Below, one piece after another: positions 31,324 to 39,486 of a DNA stretch of 64,000 bases. The stretch is taken from assembly GCF_001457025.1 (NCBI RefSeq), contig NZ_KQ758603.1, positions 269,496-333,495 of the forward strand, in the 5' to 3' direction. Both the position numbers and the translations under genes were made by a program. Within the stretch, counting starts at the first letter, position 1. Each line of letters opens with the position of its first letter. Below the pieces are notes generated by a model. It was not told the origin of the DNA. It did no database searches and worked only from the letters and a program-made list of their open reading frames with translations. This DNA comes from Pseudarthrobacter enclensis. Lineage in GTDB: Bacteria > Actinomycetota > Actinomycetes > Actinomycetales > Micrococcaceae.

Positions 31324-33978
31324 TCAGGCCTCGTTTCCGATGGGGGCCGGGCTGCCCGGCCGGACTGCGATGGAGGACCCCAACAGGACCGGCTGGCGGG
31401 CCGCTTCCTTCTCCTCGGGGGTGGCGGGGCGCATCTGGCCGCGCTCGTCCGGGACGAAGGTGATGGAGTCGTCCTTCTGGTCGGGGGCGTTGACGAAGGA
31501 GCGGAACCGGCGCAGCCGCTCCGGGTCCTTCAGGGTGTCGGCCCATTCGTCCACGTAGGTGTCCACGTGCTTGGCCATGGCGGCTTCGAGGTCTTCGGCG
31601 ATGCCCAGGGTGTCCTTGACCACCACGTCCTCGACGTGCTTGATGCCGCCGTCGAGCTCTTCCTGCCAGCGGGCCGTGCGCTGCAGCCGGTCCGCGGTCC
31701 GGATGTAGTACATGAAGTAGCGGTCGATGTACTTGATCAGGGTCTCGTCGTCGAGGTCCTTGGCGAGCAGCTGGGCGTGGGCCGGGGTGGCGCCGCCGTT
31801 GCCGCCGACGTACAGGTTCCAGCCGTCAGCGGTGGCGATCACGCCGACGTCCTTGCCGCGGGCCTCAGCGCATTCGCGGGCGCAGCCGGAGACACCCATC
31901 TTCAGCTTGTGCGGGCTGCGCAGGCCCCGGTAGCGCAGTTCCAGCTTGATGGCCATGGCCACCGAGTCCTGTACGCCGAACCGGCACCAGGTGGAACCGA
32001 CGCAGGACTTCACCGTGCGCAGGCTCTTGCCGTAGGCCTGTCCCGATTCGAAGCCGGCGTCCACCAGTTCCTTCCAGATCTCGGGCAGCTGCTCCAGGCG
32101 GGCACCGAACATGTCGATCCGCTGGCCGCCGGTGATCTTGGTGTAAAGGTTGTACTTTTCGGCCACCGCGGCGATGACACCCAGCTTCCTGGGGGTGATC
32201 TCGCCGCCGGCGATGCGGGGGACCACCGAGTAGGTGCCGTCCTTCTGCATGTTGGCCAGGGCACGGTCGTTGGTGTCCTGCAGGGTGCCGCGGCCGGCGT
32301 CGAGCACGTAGGCGCTGTTCTGGCTGGCCAGGATGTTGGCGATGGTGGGCTTGCAGATGTCGCAGCCGGCGCCGGTGCCGTACTTGGCCATGATCTCTTC
32401 GAAGGAGGTCAGTTCCAGGACGCGGATGGCGTCGAACAGTTCCTGGCGGGACAGTTCGATGTGCTCGCAGAGGGCCTTGGAGACCTCGACGCCGGACTTT
32501 GTCAGTTCGGTTTCCAGCAGTTTCTTCAGCATCGGCACGCAGGAACCGCACTGGGTCCCGGCGCGGGTGCACCCCTTCAGCTCGCCCAGTTCCTGGACCG
32601 GCGCGTTGCCTTCACAGGCGCCGCAGCCGTTGATCGTATCCCGGATGGTTCCGGCGGTGACGTTGTTGCAGGAGCAGAGGGTGGCGTCGTCCGGCAGTTC
32701 GGTCTCGGGGGCCTCACCGCCGCCAGCGGCACTGAGGAAAGCGCCGGGCTCGGCGGGAAGTTCGCGGCCCAGCAGGGGGCGCAGGCTCATGTACGGTGAG
32801 GCGTCGCCGACGAAGATGCCGCCCAGGAGGGTCTTGGCGTCGTCGGTGGTGACGATCTTCTGGTACACGCCGCGGGCCGGGTCCGCGTAGACGATCTCGA
32901 GCGCGTGCTCGGTCTTGGCGAAGGCATCACCGAAGCTGGCAACGTCCACGCCGGAGAGCTTCAGCTTGGTGGCGGTGTCAAAGCCCGGGAAGGTGGCGTC
33001 CCCGCCGTGCAGCCGGTCGGCCACGATCTCCGCCATGGTGTTGGCGGGGGCCACCAGGCCCAGGCACATGCCTTCGAAGTTGGCCACTTCGCCGATGGCC
33101 CAGATGCCGGGGACCTCGGTGGCGCAGTAGTCGTTGATGACCACGCCGCCGCGGGGGCCCAGGCTGAACACCTGTTCCTCCCCCTCGGCGGCGCGGAAGA
33201 GTTCGTCCCGCGGCCGCACGCCGATGGCGACGATCACGATGTCTGCGGCGATGATGCGTCCGTCAGCCATCAGCACCCCGGTGACCTGGCCGTCGTCGTC
33301 CGCCAGGATCTCCGAGGGGAAGACTCCGCCGTGCACCTCGAAGCCCTTCGCTTCGATCAGGCGGCCCAGCGCCTGCCCTGCGCCCTCGTCCAGCTGGGTG
33401 TTCATCAGCCACGGCGCTCCGTTGATGACCACGGGGTTGGCGCCGAGCTGCTCCGTGCCCGCCGCGGATTCGAGGCCCAGGAGGCCGCCCCCGATGGTCA
33501 CCGCGTTGATCCGGCGGCCCAGCTTTTCGGTCAGCCCCGCAATGGCCTTGTTGATGGCCCAGACGTCCTCCAGCGTGCGGTAGACGTGCACGTGTTCAGC
33601 TCCGGGCAGCGGCAGCCGTGCCGCGTCCGAGCCGGTGGCAACCACCAGTTCGTCGTAGGCGTAGGAGTGTCCTGCGGCGGTTTCGACAGTCTTCGTGCCG
33701 GCATCGATGCGGACCACGCGCTCGCCGGTCCGCAGGTCCAGGGAATCGTGGTCCCACATGGCAGCGGCGCCCAGCGTCAGGTCCACGGTGCTGTCCGTGA
33801 GGGCCTTGGACAAGGCCACCCGGTCGTAGGGGAGGTGGGCCTCCTCGGTCAGGACCGTGACGTGCCAGCCGTCGAGGCCGCGGGCATGCATGGCGTCCGC
33901 AAAACGGTGGGCCGCAGGGCCGCCGCCGGCGACGACGATGCGGCGCGGAGTCTCAGGGGTTGAAGTCTGTTCGGTCAC
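31324..33978 (-). CDS. nirB: Assimilatory nitrite reductase [NAD(P)H] large subunit
   Basis: 884 aa, full length. FAD and NAD(P)H Rossmann domains (VVAGGGPAAHRF; VTIGGGLLGLESAAG), a BFD-like [2Fe-2S] region (CSCNNVTAGTIRDTINGCGACEG to CTRAGTQCGSC, about 431-481), then ferredoxin-like and siroheme/[4Fe-4S] domains with cysteines in SCVGSTWC (about 657, 663) and GCARECAE (about 697, 701). It reduces nitrite to ammonium in the cytosol. The GTG start has GAAAGG six bases upstream. It leads the nirB-SUMT-regulator operon; nirD is divergent rather than downstream. Confidence 0.97.
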   Translation of the reverse strand: MTEQTSTPETPRRIVVAGGGPAAHRFADAMHARGLDGWHVTVLTEEAHLPYDRVALSKALTDSTVDLTLGAAAMWDHDSLDLRTGERVVRIDAGTKTVETAAGHSYAYDELVVATGSDAARLPLPGAEHVHVYRTLEDVWAINKAIAGLTEKLGRRINAVTIGGGLLGLESAAGTEQLGANPVVINGAPWLMNTQLDEGAGQALGRLIEAKGFEVHGGVFPSEILADDDGQVTGVLMADGRIIAADIVIVAIGVRPRDELFRAAEGEEQVFSLGPRGGVVINDYCATEVPGIWAIGEVANFEGMCLGLVAPANTMAEIVADRLHGGDATFPGFDTATKLKLSGVDVASFGDAFAKTEHALEIVYADPARGVYQKIVTTDDAKTLLGGIFVGDASPYMSLRPLLGRELPAEPGAFLSAAGGGEAPETELPDDATLCSCNNVTAGTIRDTINGCGACEGNAPVQELGELKGCTRAGTQCGSCVPMLKKLLETELTKSGVEVSKALCEHIELSRQELFDAIRVLELTSFEEIMAKYGTGAGCDICKPTIANILASQNSAYVLDAGRGTLQDTNDRALANMQKDGTYSVVPRIAGGEITPRKLGVIAAVAEKYNLYTKITGGQRIDMFGARLEQLPEIWKELVDAGFESGQAYGKSLRTVKSCVGSTWCRFGVQDSVAMAIKLELRYRGLRSPHKLKMGVSGCARECAEARGKDVGVIATADGWNLYVGGNGGATPAHAQLLAKDLDDETLIKYIDRYFMYYIRTADRLQRTARWQEELDGGIKHVEDVVVKDTLGIAEDLEAAMAKHVDTYVDEWADTLKDPERLRRFRSFVNAPDQKDDSITFVPDERGQMRPATPEEKEAARQPVLLGSSIAVRPGSPAPIGNEA

Positions 33979-34041
33979 TGTGGGCCTTTCGCATGGGCCG
34001 CAGACGGAGCTCCGCGGCTTTCTCTGTCGAGCAGTCCATCC

Positions 34042-34095
34042 AGACTAGGGAGGGGCAGTTTCGCCTCAGTTTCCCAATTGTTTCGTCAACTTAAC
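34042..34095 (-). promoter_or_regulatory. nirB promoter with four phased GlnR-like half-sites
   Basis: The -10 candidate is TAGTCT (34047-34042, minus strand). Ten bases upstream begin GTTTC (34058), GTTTC (34069), GTTTC (34080) and TTAAC (34091), read on the plus strand, each 11 bp apart. On the minus strand this reads GTTAA-n6-GAAAC-n6-GAAAC-n6-GAAAC, close to the gTnAc-n6-GaAAc boxes known for GlnR in actinobacteria. Confidence 0.65.
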
Positions 34096-34146
34096 TTCTG
34101 CATCACGGCCACATTTCAGGCCGGGTTAGGTCTCTTTTACGCCCCG

Positions 34147-34189
34147 GACACATTCGCTGCACCCGGCCGAAACACCCCGCGCCTAGCGT
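34147..34189 (+). promoter_or_regulatory. nirD promoter with GAAAC half-site
   Basis: TAGCGT at 34184-34189 is a -10 candidate; GAAAC at 34169-34173 lies exactly ten bases upstream, and weaker half-sites (TGCAC 34158, GACAC 34147) continue in 11-bp steps. This mirrors the nirB promoter on the opposite strand. Confidence 0.5.
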
Positions 34190-34261
34190 GGAACACGGCC
34201 GGGAAGCCTCCGGCCACGCCACCCGCACCACCGAACATCAGCGCAGGGAGAGGAGCCGGAC

Positions 34262-34633
34262 ATGACGGCAACACTGGAAACCGGAACACTCGACGCAGCA
34301 GCGGACACGGCCGCGGGCTGGCACCGGGTCTGCAGGCTGGATGACCTGGAACCGTCCTGGGGCGAAGCGGCGCTCGTGGCCGGCCGCCAGGTTGCGCTGT
34401 TCCGCACGGGCGCCGGGGAGGTCTTCGCGGTGGCACACCAGGACCCGGCGACCGGCTCCCACGTCATGGCCCGCGGAATCCTTGGGTCCAGGGGTGCCCG
34501 GCCCACGATCTCCTCGCCCCTGCACAAGGAGGTCTACGACCTTGTCACCGGCGAGTGCTTCAGCACGCCCGGCCTGCGGATCGCCGCCTACGGGACCCGC
34601 GTCAGCGACGGGTTCGTCGAAGTCCAGCTTTAG
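34262..34633 (+). CDS. nirD: Nitrite reductase [NAD(P)H] small subunit
   Basis: 123 aa Rieske-fold protein without the usual Cys/His iron-sulfur ligands, as is normal for NirD. Visible: WHRVCRLDDLEP, QVALFRTGAGEVFAVAHQDP, SPLHKEVYDLVTGECF. It partners NirB. The ATG has a GGGAGAGGAG ribosome site. It is transcribed away from nirB across a 283-bp gap with phased half-sites for both genes; nirBD are more often consecutive. Confidence 0.94.
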   Translation: MTATLETGTLDAAADTAAGWHRVCRLDDLEPSWGEAALVAGRQVALFRTGAGEVFAVAHQDPATGSHVMARGILGSRGARPTISSPLHKEVYDLVTGECFSTPGLRIAAYGTRVSDGFVEVQL

Positions 34634-34655
34634 CCCGCTGCACCGCGGACACCGC

Positions 34656-34691
34656 GCAAAAGAGGGGCGCCGCAAGGCGCCCCTCTTTTGC
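34656..34691. terminator. Bidirectional terminator between nirD and pmmB
   Basis: 15-bp perfect stem (34656-34670 / 34677-34691) with a 6-nt loop and A4/T4 near the stem ends, between convergent genes. Confidence 0.9.
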
Positions 34692-34708
34692 CGTTAGGGC
34701 CGGGCGGG

Positions 34709-36457
34709 TCAGAGCCCCAGGGCTTCGCTGACGTCGCGGAGGACCTCGTCCAGGGAGACCCGGGCGGCCTGCCTCGCCGCCGGAAGTTCGGCCGCTGAGC
34801 CTGCCTGGTGGATCACTTCGAGGTAGCACTTGAGTTTGGGCTCGGTCCCGCTGGGCCGGATGATCACACGGGTCAGGTCCCGGGTGACATACAGCAGGCC
34901 TTCGGTGGGTGGCAGGTGCCCGGACCCCTCGGCCAAGTCAGTGAACACTTCCACGCCGGACGCTCCGAAGGACTCGGGCGGTGATACCCGCAGCCGGTTC
35001 ATCATGGCGTCCAGCAGGCCCAGGTCCGCGACCCTGATGCTCAGCTGGTCGCTGGCGTGCAGGCCGTGCTGCAGGTACAGCTCGTCCAGGGTGTCAAAGA
35101 TGGTCTTGCCGTCGGCCTTGGCTGCAGCGGCGAGTTCAGCGATGAGGACCGCGGCGGAGATGCCGTCCTTGTCCCTGACGAGGTCCGGAGCGACGCAGTA
35201 GCCCAGCGCTTCCTCGTAGCCGTAGACCAGTCCCGGCACGCGGGAAATCCACTTGAATCCGGTGAGGGTCTCCTCGTGCGCGAACCCGGCCGCCGCGGCG
35301 ATCCGGGCGAGGAGCCGTGAGGAGACTATCGAGTTGGCGAAGACCCCCGCCGTTCCGGCGTCCCCGGATCCGGCGGCCGTGGCCGCGTGCCGGGCAGCGA
35401 CGTGGGCTCCCAGGAGGGCACCCACCTCGTCGCCGCGGAGCATCCGCCAGGTTCCGGTGTCGGGGTCCTTGGCGGCGACCGCCGCGCGGTCGGCATCCGG
35501 ATCGTTGGCCAGGACGATGTCCGCGTCCAGCCGGTCCGCCGTTTCCAGTGCCAGGTCCAGGGCGCCGGGTTCCTCCGGATTGGGAAAGCTGACGGTGGGA
35601 AAGTCGGGGTCCGGCAATGCCTGTTCCCGGACCAGGGTGACATCCCGGAAACCTGCGGCGTTCAGCACGCCCACCGCGGTGTCCCCGCCAACGCCGTGCA
35701 TGGGCGTCAGTACGATCTTCAGGTCGCGGGCCGGGAAGTGGTCCGGCAGGGCCAAGGCCGCGGTGGCCGCCTGGTAGCCGGCAGCGAGGGAGCCGTCCAG
35801 CACGGTCCAGCCGTCCGGCGCCAGCTCAATGGCCCTGTCGGCGGCTGCACTGATCCGCGCCGCGATGTCGGCGTCGTACGGCGCCACGATCTGCGCGCCG
35901 TTTCCGCTGGGCGCCACGGCGTGGCGGCCCAGGTACACCTTGTAGCCGTTGTCCTGCGGGGGGTTGTGGCTGGCCGTGACCATCACGCCGCCGTCGCATT
36001 CCAAGGCCCGGACCGCATACGCGAGCAGCGGGGTGGGCAGCGCTGAGGGCATGAGGAAGGTTTCGATGCCGGCGGCGGTGAAGATGGCCGCGGTATCTTC
36101 GGCAAACACGTCCGAGTTGTGCCGGGCGTCGTAGCCGACGACGGCGCGCGGCCGGGTTCCGGGGGCGGCCCTGCCTACGGTGTCGGTGAGGAAGTCCGCG
36201 AGGCCGCCGGCGGCGCGGCGGACCACCACGCGGTTCATCCGGTTCGGTCCCGGGCCCAGTGCCGCGCGGAGCCCTGCGGTGCCGAACTGGAGGGTCCCGC
36301 GGAAGCTGTCCTGCAGTTCATGGCCGGCGGCGGCGTCTCCCTTTTCGGCTGCAGCCACGAGCTCAAGGAGGACGGCGGCCGTTGCCGGGTCCGGGTCTTG
36401 GGCTGCCCATGCGCGGGCGTCGTTGAACAGGCGAAGATCGGCATCGGAAGACGTCAT
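34709..36457 (-). CDS. pmmB: Phospho-sugar mutase (phosphoglucomutase/phosphomannomutase, PmmB type)
   Basis: 582 aa. Active-site phosphoserine loop VMVTASHNPPQDNGYK, metal loop DPDADRAAVA, sugar-binding GFKWISRV and phosphate-binding RPSGTEPKLK near the C-terminus. It interconverts hexose 1- and 6-phosphates; specificity cannot be read. I start at the second ATG (36457): TAGCGT (minus strand) lies seven bases upstream and would be too close to ATG 36463. It follows the nucleoside phosphorylase as deoD-pmmB are neighbours in Mycobacterium (Rv3307-Rv3308). Confidence 0.93.
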   Translation of the reverse strand: MTSSDADLRLFNDARAWAAQDPDPATAAVLLELVAAAEKGDAAAGHELQDSFRGTLQFGTAGLRAALGPGPNRMNRVVVRRAAGGLADFLTDTVGRAAPGTRPRAVVGYDARHNSDVFAEDTAAIFTAAGIETFLMPSALPTPLLAYAVRALECDGGVMVTASHNPPQDNGYKVYLGRHAVAPSGNGAQIVAPYDADIAARISAAADRAIELAPDGWTVLDGSLAAGYQAATAALALPDHFPARDLKIVLTPMHGVGGDTAVGVLNAAGFRDVTLVREQALPDPDFPTVSFPNPEEPGALDLALETADRLDADIVLANDPDADRAAVAAKDPDTGTWRMLRGDEVGALLGAHVAARHAATAAGSGDAGTAGVFANSIVSSRLLARIAAAAGFAHEETLTGFKWISRVPGLVYGYEEALGYCVAPDLVRDKDGISAAVLIAELAAAAKADGKTIFDTLDELYLQHGLHASDQLSIRVADLGLLDAMMNRLRVSPPESFGASGVEVFTDLAEGSGHLPPTEGLLYVTRDLTRVIIRPSGTEPKLKCYLEVIHQAGSAAELPAARQAARVSLDEVLRDVSEALGL

Positions 36458-36478
36458 GGGCATAACGCTATCGTCATT

Positions 36479-36517
36479 GGCCCCTGCGGTGCCGCAAGGC
36501 GGTGCGCCGCAGGGGCC
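36479..36517 (-). terminator. Hairpin after the purine nucleoside phosphorylase gene
   Basis: 11-bp perfect outer stem (GGCCCCTGCGG / CCGCAGGGGCC) with an inner GCC-GCAA-GGC hairpin, 10 bases past the stop at 36528. It separates this gene from pmmB, which has its own promoter. Confidence 0.7.
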
Positions 36518-36527
36518 CCGGCGGGGG

Positions 36528-37346
36528 TCAGAGCCGGGCGATGATGCCTGCCAGCAGGGCCGAAATCCTCGGACCCGCCGCCTGCCCGGACTCCAGGACC
36601 TCCTGGTGGCTGAGGGGTTCGGGGCTGATGCCCGCGGCCAGGTTGGTGACCAGCGAAATGCCGAACACCTCCATCCCGGCGTGGCGCCCGGCGATGGCCT
36701 CCAGTGCGGTGGACATGCCGATCAGGTCCGCGCCGATGCGCTTGGCGTACTGGACCTCCGCGGGGGTCTCGTAGTGCGGGCCGGGGAACTGGGCGTAAAC
36801 GCCCTCGTCCAGGCTGGGGTCCACTTCACGGGCCAGTCCGCGGATGCGGGCCGAGTAGAGGTCGGTCAGGTCCACGAACGTGGCGCCCTCCAAGGGAGAC
36901 GCGGCGGTGAGGTTGATGTGGTCCTTGATGAGCACCGGCGTGCCGGGCGCCCAGTCTTCGTTGAGCCCGCCGCAGCCGTTGGTGAGGACCAGGGTCCCGC
37001 AGCCTGCTGCGGCGGCCGTGCGGATCCCGTGGACCACGGCACGGACGCCTTTACCTTCGTAATAGTGCGTGCGGGCGCCCAGAACCAAGGCTCGCTTGCC
37101 CTCCTTCGTCAGGATGGAGCGGATGGTGCCCACATGCCCTTCGACGGCGGGGGCGTGGAAGCCCGGCACCTCCTCCGCGGAGAGCGTCGCGGTGGTTTCG
37201 CCGATCAGGTCGGCCGCGCCGCCCCAGCCGGACCCGAGCACCAGGGCGACGTCGTGCCGGTCCACCCCTGTCTCTTCGGCGATGTAGTCGGCCGCGGCGC
37301 GGGCGGCGGCGAAGGGATCCGTGTTCAGGAAGTCTGTTGTACTCAC
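36528..37346 (-). CDS. punA: Purine-nucleoside phosphorylase, trimeric type
   Basis: 272 aa. It splits purine nucleosides with phosphate. Motifs of the trimeric class: LVLGSGWGG (phosphate loop, about 31-39), the phosphate-site ARTHYYEG, TNGCGGLN, and YAQFPGPHYETPAE. The GTG start is six bases after TACCTT on the minus strand, so the transcript is probably leaderless; the much longer upstream frame is discarded. It works with deoC and pmmB in nucleoside salvage. It is divergent from lpdA, as the same set is clustered in Mycobacterium (Rv3303c-Rv3308). Confidence 0.95.
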   Translation of the reverse strand: MSTTDFLNTDPFAAARAAADYIAEETGVDRHDVALVLGSGWGGAADLIGETTATLSAEEVPGFHAPAVEGHVGTIRSILTKEGKRALVLGARTHYYEGKGVRAVVHGIRTAAAAGCGTLVLTNGCGGLNEDWAPGTPVLIKDHINLTAASPLEGATFVDLTDLYSARIRGLAREVDPSLDEGVYAQFPGPHYETPAEVQYAKRIGADLIGMSTALEAIAGRHAGMEVFGISLVTNLAAGISPEPLSHQEVLESGQAAGPRISALLAGIIARL

Positions 37347-37452
37347 TGGTACAAGGTATCCTGCCGGTTCCGCCGGGCCCACCCCCGGCGGCCGGGCGCC
37401 CGGAGAGCGGTTTCTTTGGTGGTCAGGCGCGGATGCGGGAGAATAGTCGTTT

Positions 37453-38868
37453 GTGACTACGCACCCTGATTTCAGTTCACCCCGGATCGCGATCCTGGGA
37501 GGTGGTCCGGGCGGATACGAAGCCGCCATGGTGGCTGCCTCGCTGGGAGCGCAGGTCACCATCATCGAGCGCGCCGGCCTGGGCGGATCTGCGGTGCTGA
37601 CCGACGTCGTGCCGTCCAAGACCCTGATCGCCACGGCGGACCTGATGACCCGCGTCGCCGAGGCGGGGGAGCTGGGCGTGAAGTTCGACGTCGACGGCGG
37701 CGATTTCGTCCCGGTCATGCGGGCTGACCTCAAGCACATCAACGACCGGCTCCTCAACCTGGCCCGCAGCCAGTCCAAGGACATCCACGACGCCCTGGCC
37801 AGCCAGAACGTGCGGATCCTTGCGGGGTCCGGCCGGCTCGTTGACAACCACACCATCGAGGTCCTGACCGCGGACGGCACCGAAACGGTGGAGGCCGACA
37901 CCATCCTGCTGGCAGTCGGCGCGCACCCGCGCGAACTGCCCACCGCCCGCCCTGACGGCGAACGAATCTTGAACTGGACCCAGCTCTACAACCTGGACGA
38001 GCTGCCGGAGGAACTGATCGTGGTGGGCTCCGGCGTCACCGGCGCCGAGTTCGCCTCCGCCTACAACGGCCTCGGTTCCAGGGTGACCCTGGTGTCCAGC
38101 CGCGACCGGGTCCTGCCCGGATCCGATGTGGACGCCGCCGTCGTCCTGGAGGAAGTCTTTGAACGCCGCGGCGTGCGCGTGCTGTCCCGGTCCCGCGCCG
38201 AGTCGGTGGAGCGGACGGACAACGGCGTGGTGGTCACCCTCAGCGACGGCACACAGGTCACCGGCAGCCACTGCCTGCTGTGCCTTGGCTCCATTCCCAA
38301 CACCGCCGGCATCGGCCTGGAGGAAGCCGGCGTCGCCGTCAGCGAAAGCGGCCACATCAAGGTGGACGGCGTGTCCCGCACCAGCGCACCCAACATCTAC
38401 GCCGCCGGTGACTGCACCGGCGTCCTGCCGCTGGCCTCCGTGGCCGCCATGCAGGGCCGGATCGCCGTGGCTCACTTCATGGGCGACGTCGTGACCCCGC
38501 TGAAGCTGCACCAGGTGGCCTCCAACATCTTCACGTCCCCGGAAATCGCCAACGTGGGTGTCTCGGAAGCCGACATCGACTCCGGAAAGTACCAGGGCGA
38601 CGTCGTCAAGCTCTCGATGCGCAGCAACGCCCGGGCCAAGATGCGCAGCGCCAAGGACGGCTTCGTTAAGATCTTCGCGCGGAAGGGCTCCGGCACGGTG
38701 ATCGGCGGCGTGGTGGTCGGCCCCAACGCCTCCGAGCTGATCTTCCCCATCGCCATTGCGGTCAAGCAGAAGCTGCACGTGGACGACGTCGCGAGCACCT
38801 TCACGGTGTACCCGTCCCTGACCGGCTCCATCTCCGAGGCCGCCCGGCGCCTGCACGTGCACATGTAG
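37453..38868 (+). CDS. lpdA: NAD(P)H-quinone dehydrogenase (LpdA-like flavoprotein)
   Basis: 471 aa with the lipoamide-dehydrogenase architecture: FAD loop ILGGGPGGYEAAMVA (about 14-28), NAD loop VVGSGVTGAEFASA, YAAGDCTG, C-terminal dimerisation domain. The redox disulfide region reads LGGSAVLTDVVPSKTL, so the usual CxxxxC cysteine pair is absent. That is the hallmark of Mycobacterium LpdA/Rv3303c, an NAD(P)H quinone reductase, and excludes dihydrolipoamide oxidation. The final HH pair of true Lpd is also lacking. GTG start. Confidence 0.92.
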   Translation: MTTHPDFSSPRIAILGGGPGGYEAAMVAASLGAQVTIIERAGLGGSAVLTDVVPSKTLIATADLMTRVAEAGELGVKFDVDGGDFVPVMRADLKHINDRLLNLARSQSKDIHDALASQNVRILAGSGRLVDNHTIEVLTADGTETVEADTILLAVGAHPRELPTARPDGERILNWTQLYNLDELPEELIVVGSGVTGAEFASAYNGLGSRVTLVSSRDRVLPGSDVDAAVVLEEVFERRGVRVLSRSRAESVERTDNGVVVTLSDGTQVTGSHCLLCLGSIPNTAGIGLEEAGVAVSESGHIKVDGVSRTSAPNIYAAGDCTGVLPLASVAAMQGRIAVAHFMGDVVTPLKLHQVASNIFTSPEIANVGVSEADIDSGKYQGDVVKLSMRSNARAKMRSAKDGFVKIFARKGSGTVIGGVVVGPNASELIFPIAIAVKQKLHVDDVASTFTVYPSLTGSISEAARRLHVHM

Positions 38869-38873
38869 GGTCC

Positions 38874-38906
38874 GCGGCGGGGGAAGGAACTTCTGGACCC
38901 CGCCGC
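38874..38906 (+). terminator. Hairpin after lpdA
   Basis: 9-bp stem GCGGCGGGG / CCCCGCCGC with a 15-nt loop, six bases past the lpdA stop; no T-run. Confidence 0.5.
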
Positions 38907-39016
38907 CGGCTCCTGCATAGACTCCTCAAAGGCCCGGCCGGGAATTCTGTCCATTGATTTCCCGGCCGTCCCTGCTTCAACCGGACTTTATCCGTGCGAG
39001 AACGCGAGGAGACACC

Positions 39017-39286
39017 ATGGAACTGCAGGATGTCACGTGGAACGAGCAGGCGCGGGAGAAGATCCTGCTCGATGCCGACAACGCACTTCGGGACGCGGTG
39101 CGTGAGGCGGCCTCATCCCTGCCGGGAGCGGGCAAGGACGAGGTGTACAAATTCCTCTACGAGAAGCTGCAGCCGCAGTTCGTGGACTTCCAGCCCGGAC
39201 CCGACCTGACCCGGTACGCCGAGGCCGTGGCAGGCGGGGAGCTTTCCGCGGACGGCGGGGACCGGCCGGACGGGACGCCGCAGTGA
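39017..39286 (+). CDS. Small hypothetical soluble protein
   Basis: 89 aa from ATG 39017 with GCGAGGAG upstream. Mostly helical and charged (WNEQAREKILLDADNALRDA, then KDEVYKFLYEKLQPQFVDF), ending in a Gly/Asp-rich tail. No family recognised. Its stop overlaps the start of the PspC-like gene by one base (TGATG), so the two are coupled. Confidence 0.75.
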   Translation: MELQDVTWNEQAREKILLDADNALRDAVREAASSLPGAGKDEVYKFLYEKLQPQFVDFQPGPDLTRYAEAVAGGELSADGGDRPDGTPQ

Positions 39287-39471
39287 TGTCCGGCGCGCTG
39301 GTCCGTCCGCGCCGCGGCAAACTGATCGGCGGTGTCTGCGCAGCACTCGCCGCCCGTTTTGGACTTCCCACGTTCCTGGTGCGGCTGGGGTTCGTGGTCT
39401 TCGGCCTGGTGGGCATTGGCGAGCTGGTCTACATCGCCCTGTGGATCATCATCCCGAAGGCCCCGGCGTAG
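39286..39471 (+). CDS. PspC-domain small membrane protein
   Basis: 61 aa. RPRRGKLIGGVCAALAARFG followed by one hydrophobic segment (VRLGFVVFGLVGIGELVYIA) and LWIIIPKAP is the PspC domain, nearly alone. PspC-type proteins sense or respond to envelope stress. The start overlaps the stop of the previous gene. Only 15 bp separate its stop from the convergent nas gene, with no visible terminator. Confidence 0.88.
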   Translation: MSGALVRPRRGKLIGGVCAALAARFGLPTFLVRLGFVVFGLVGIGELVYIALWIIIPKAPA

Positions 39472-39486
39472 GAGCCTGCCCGCGGT

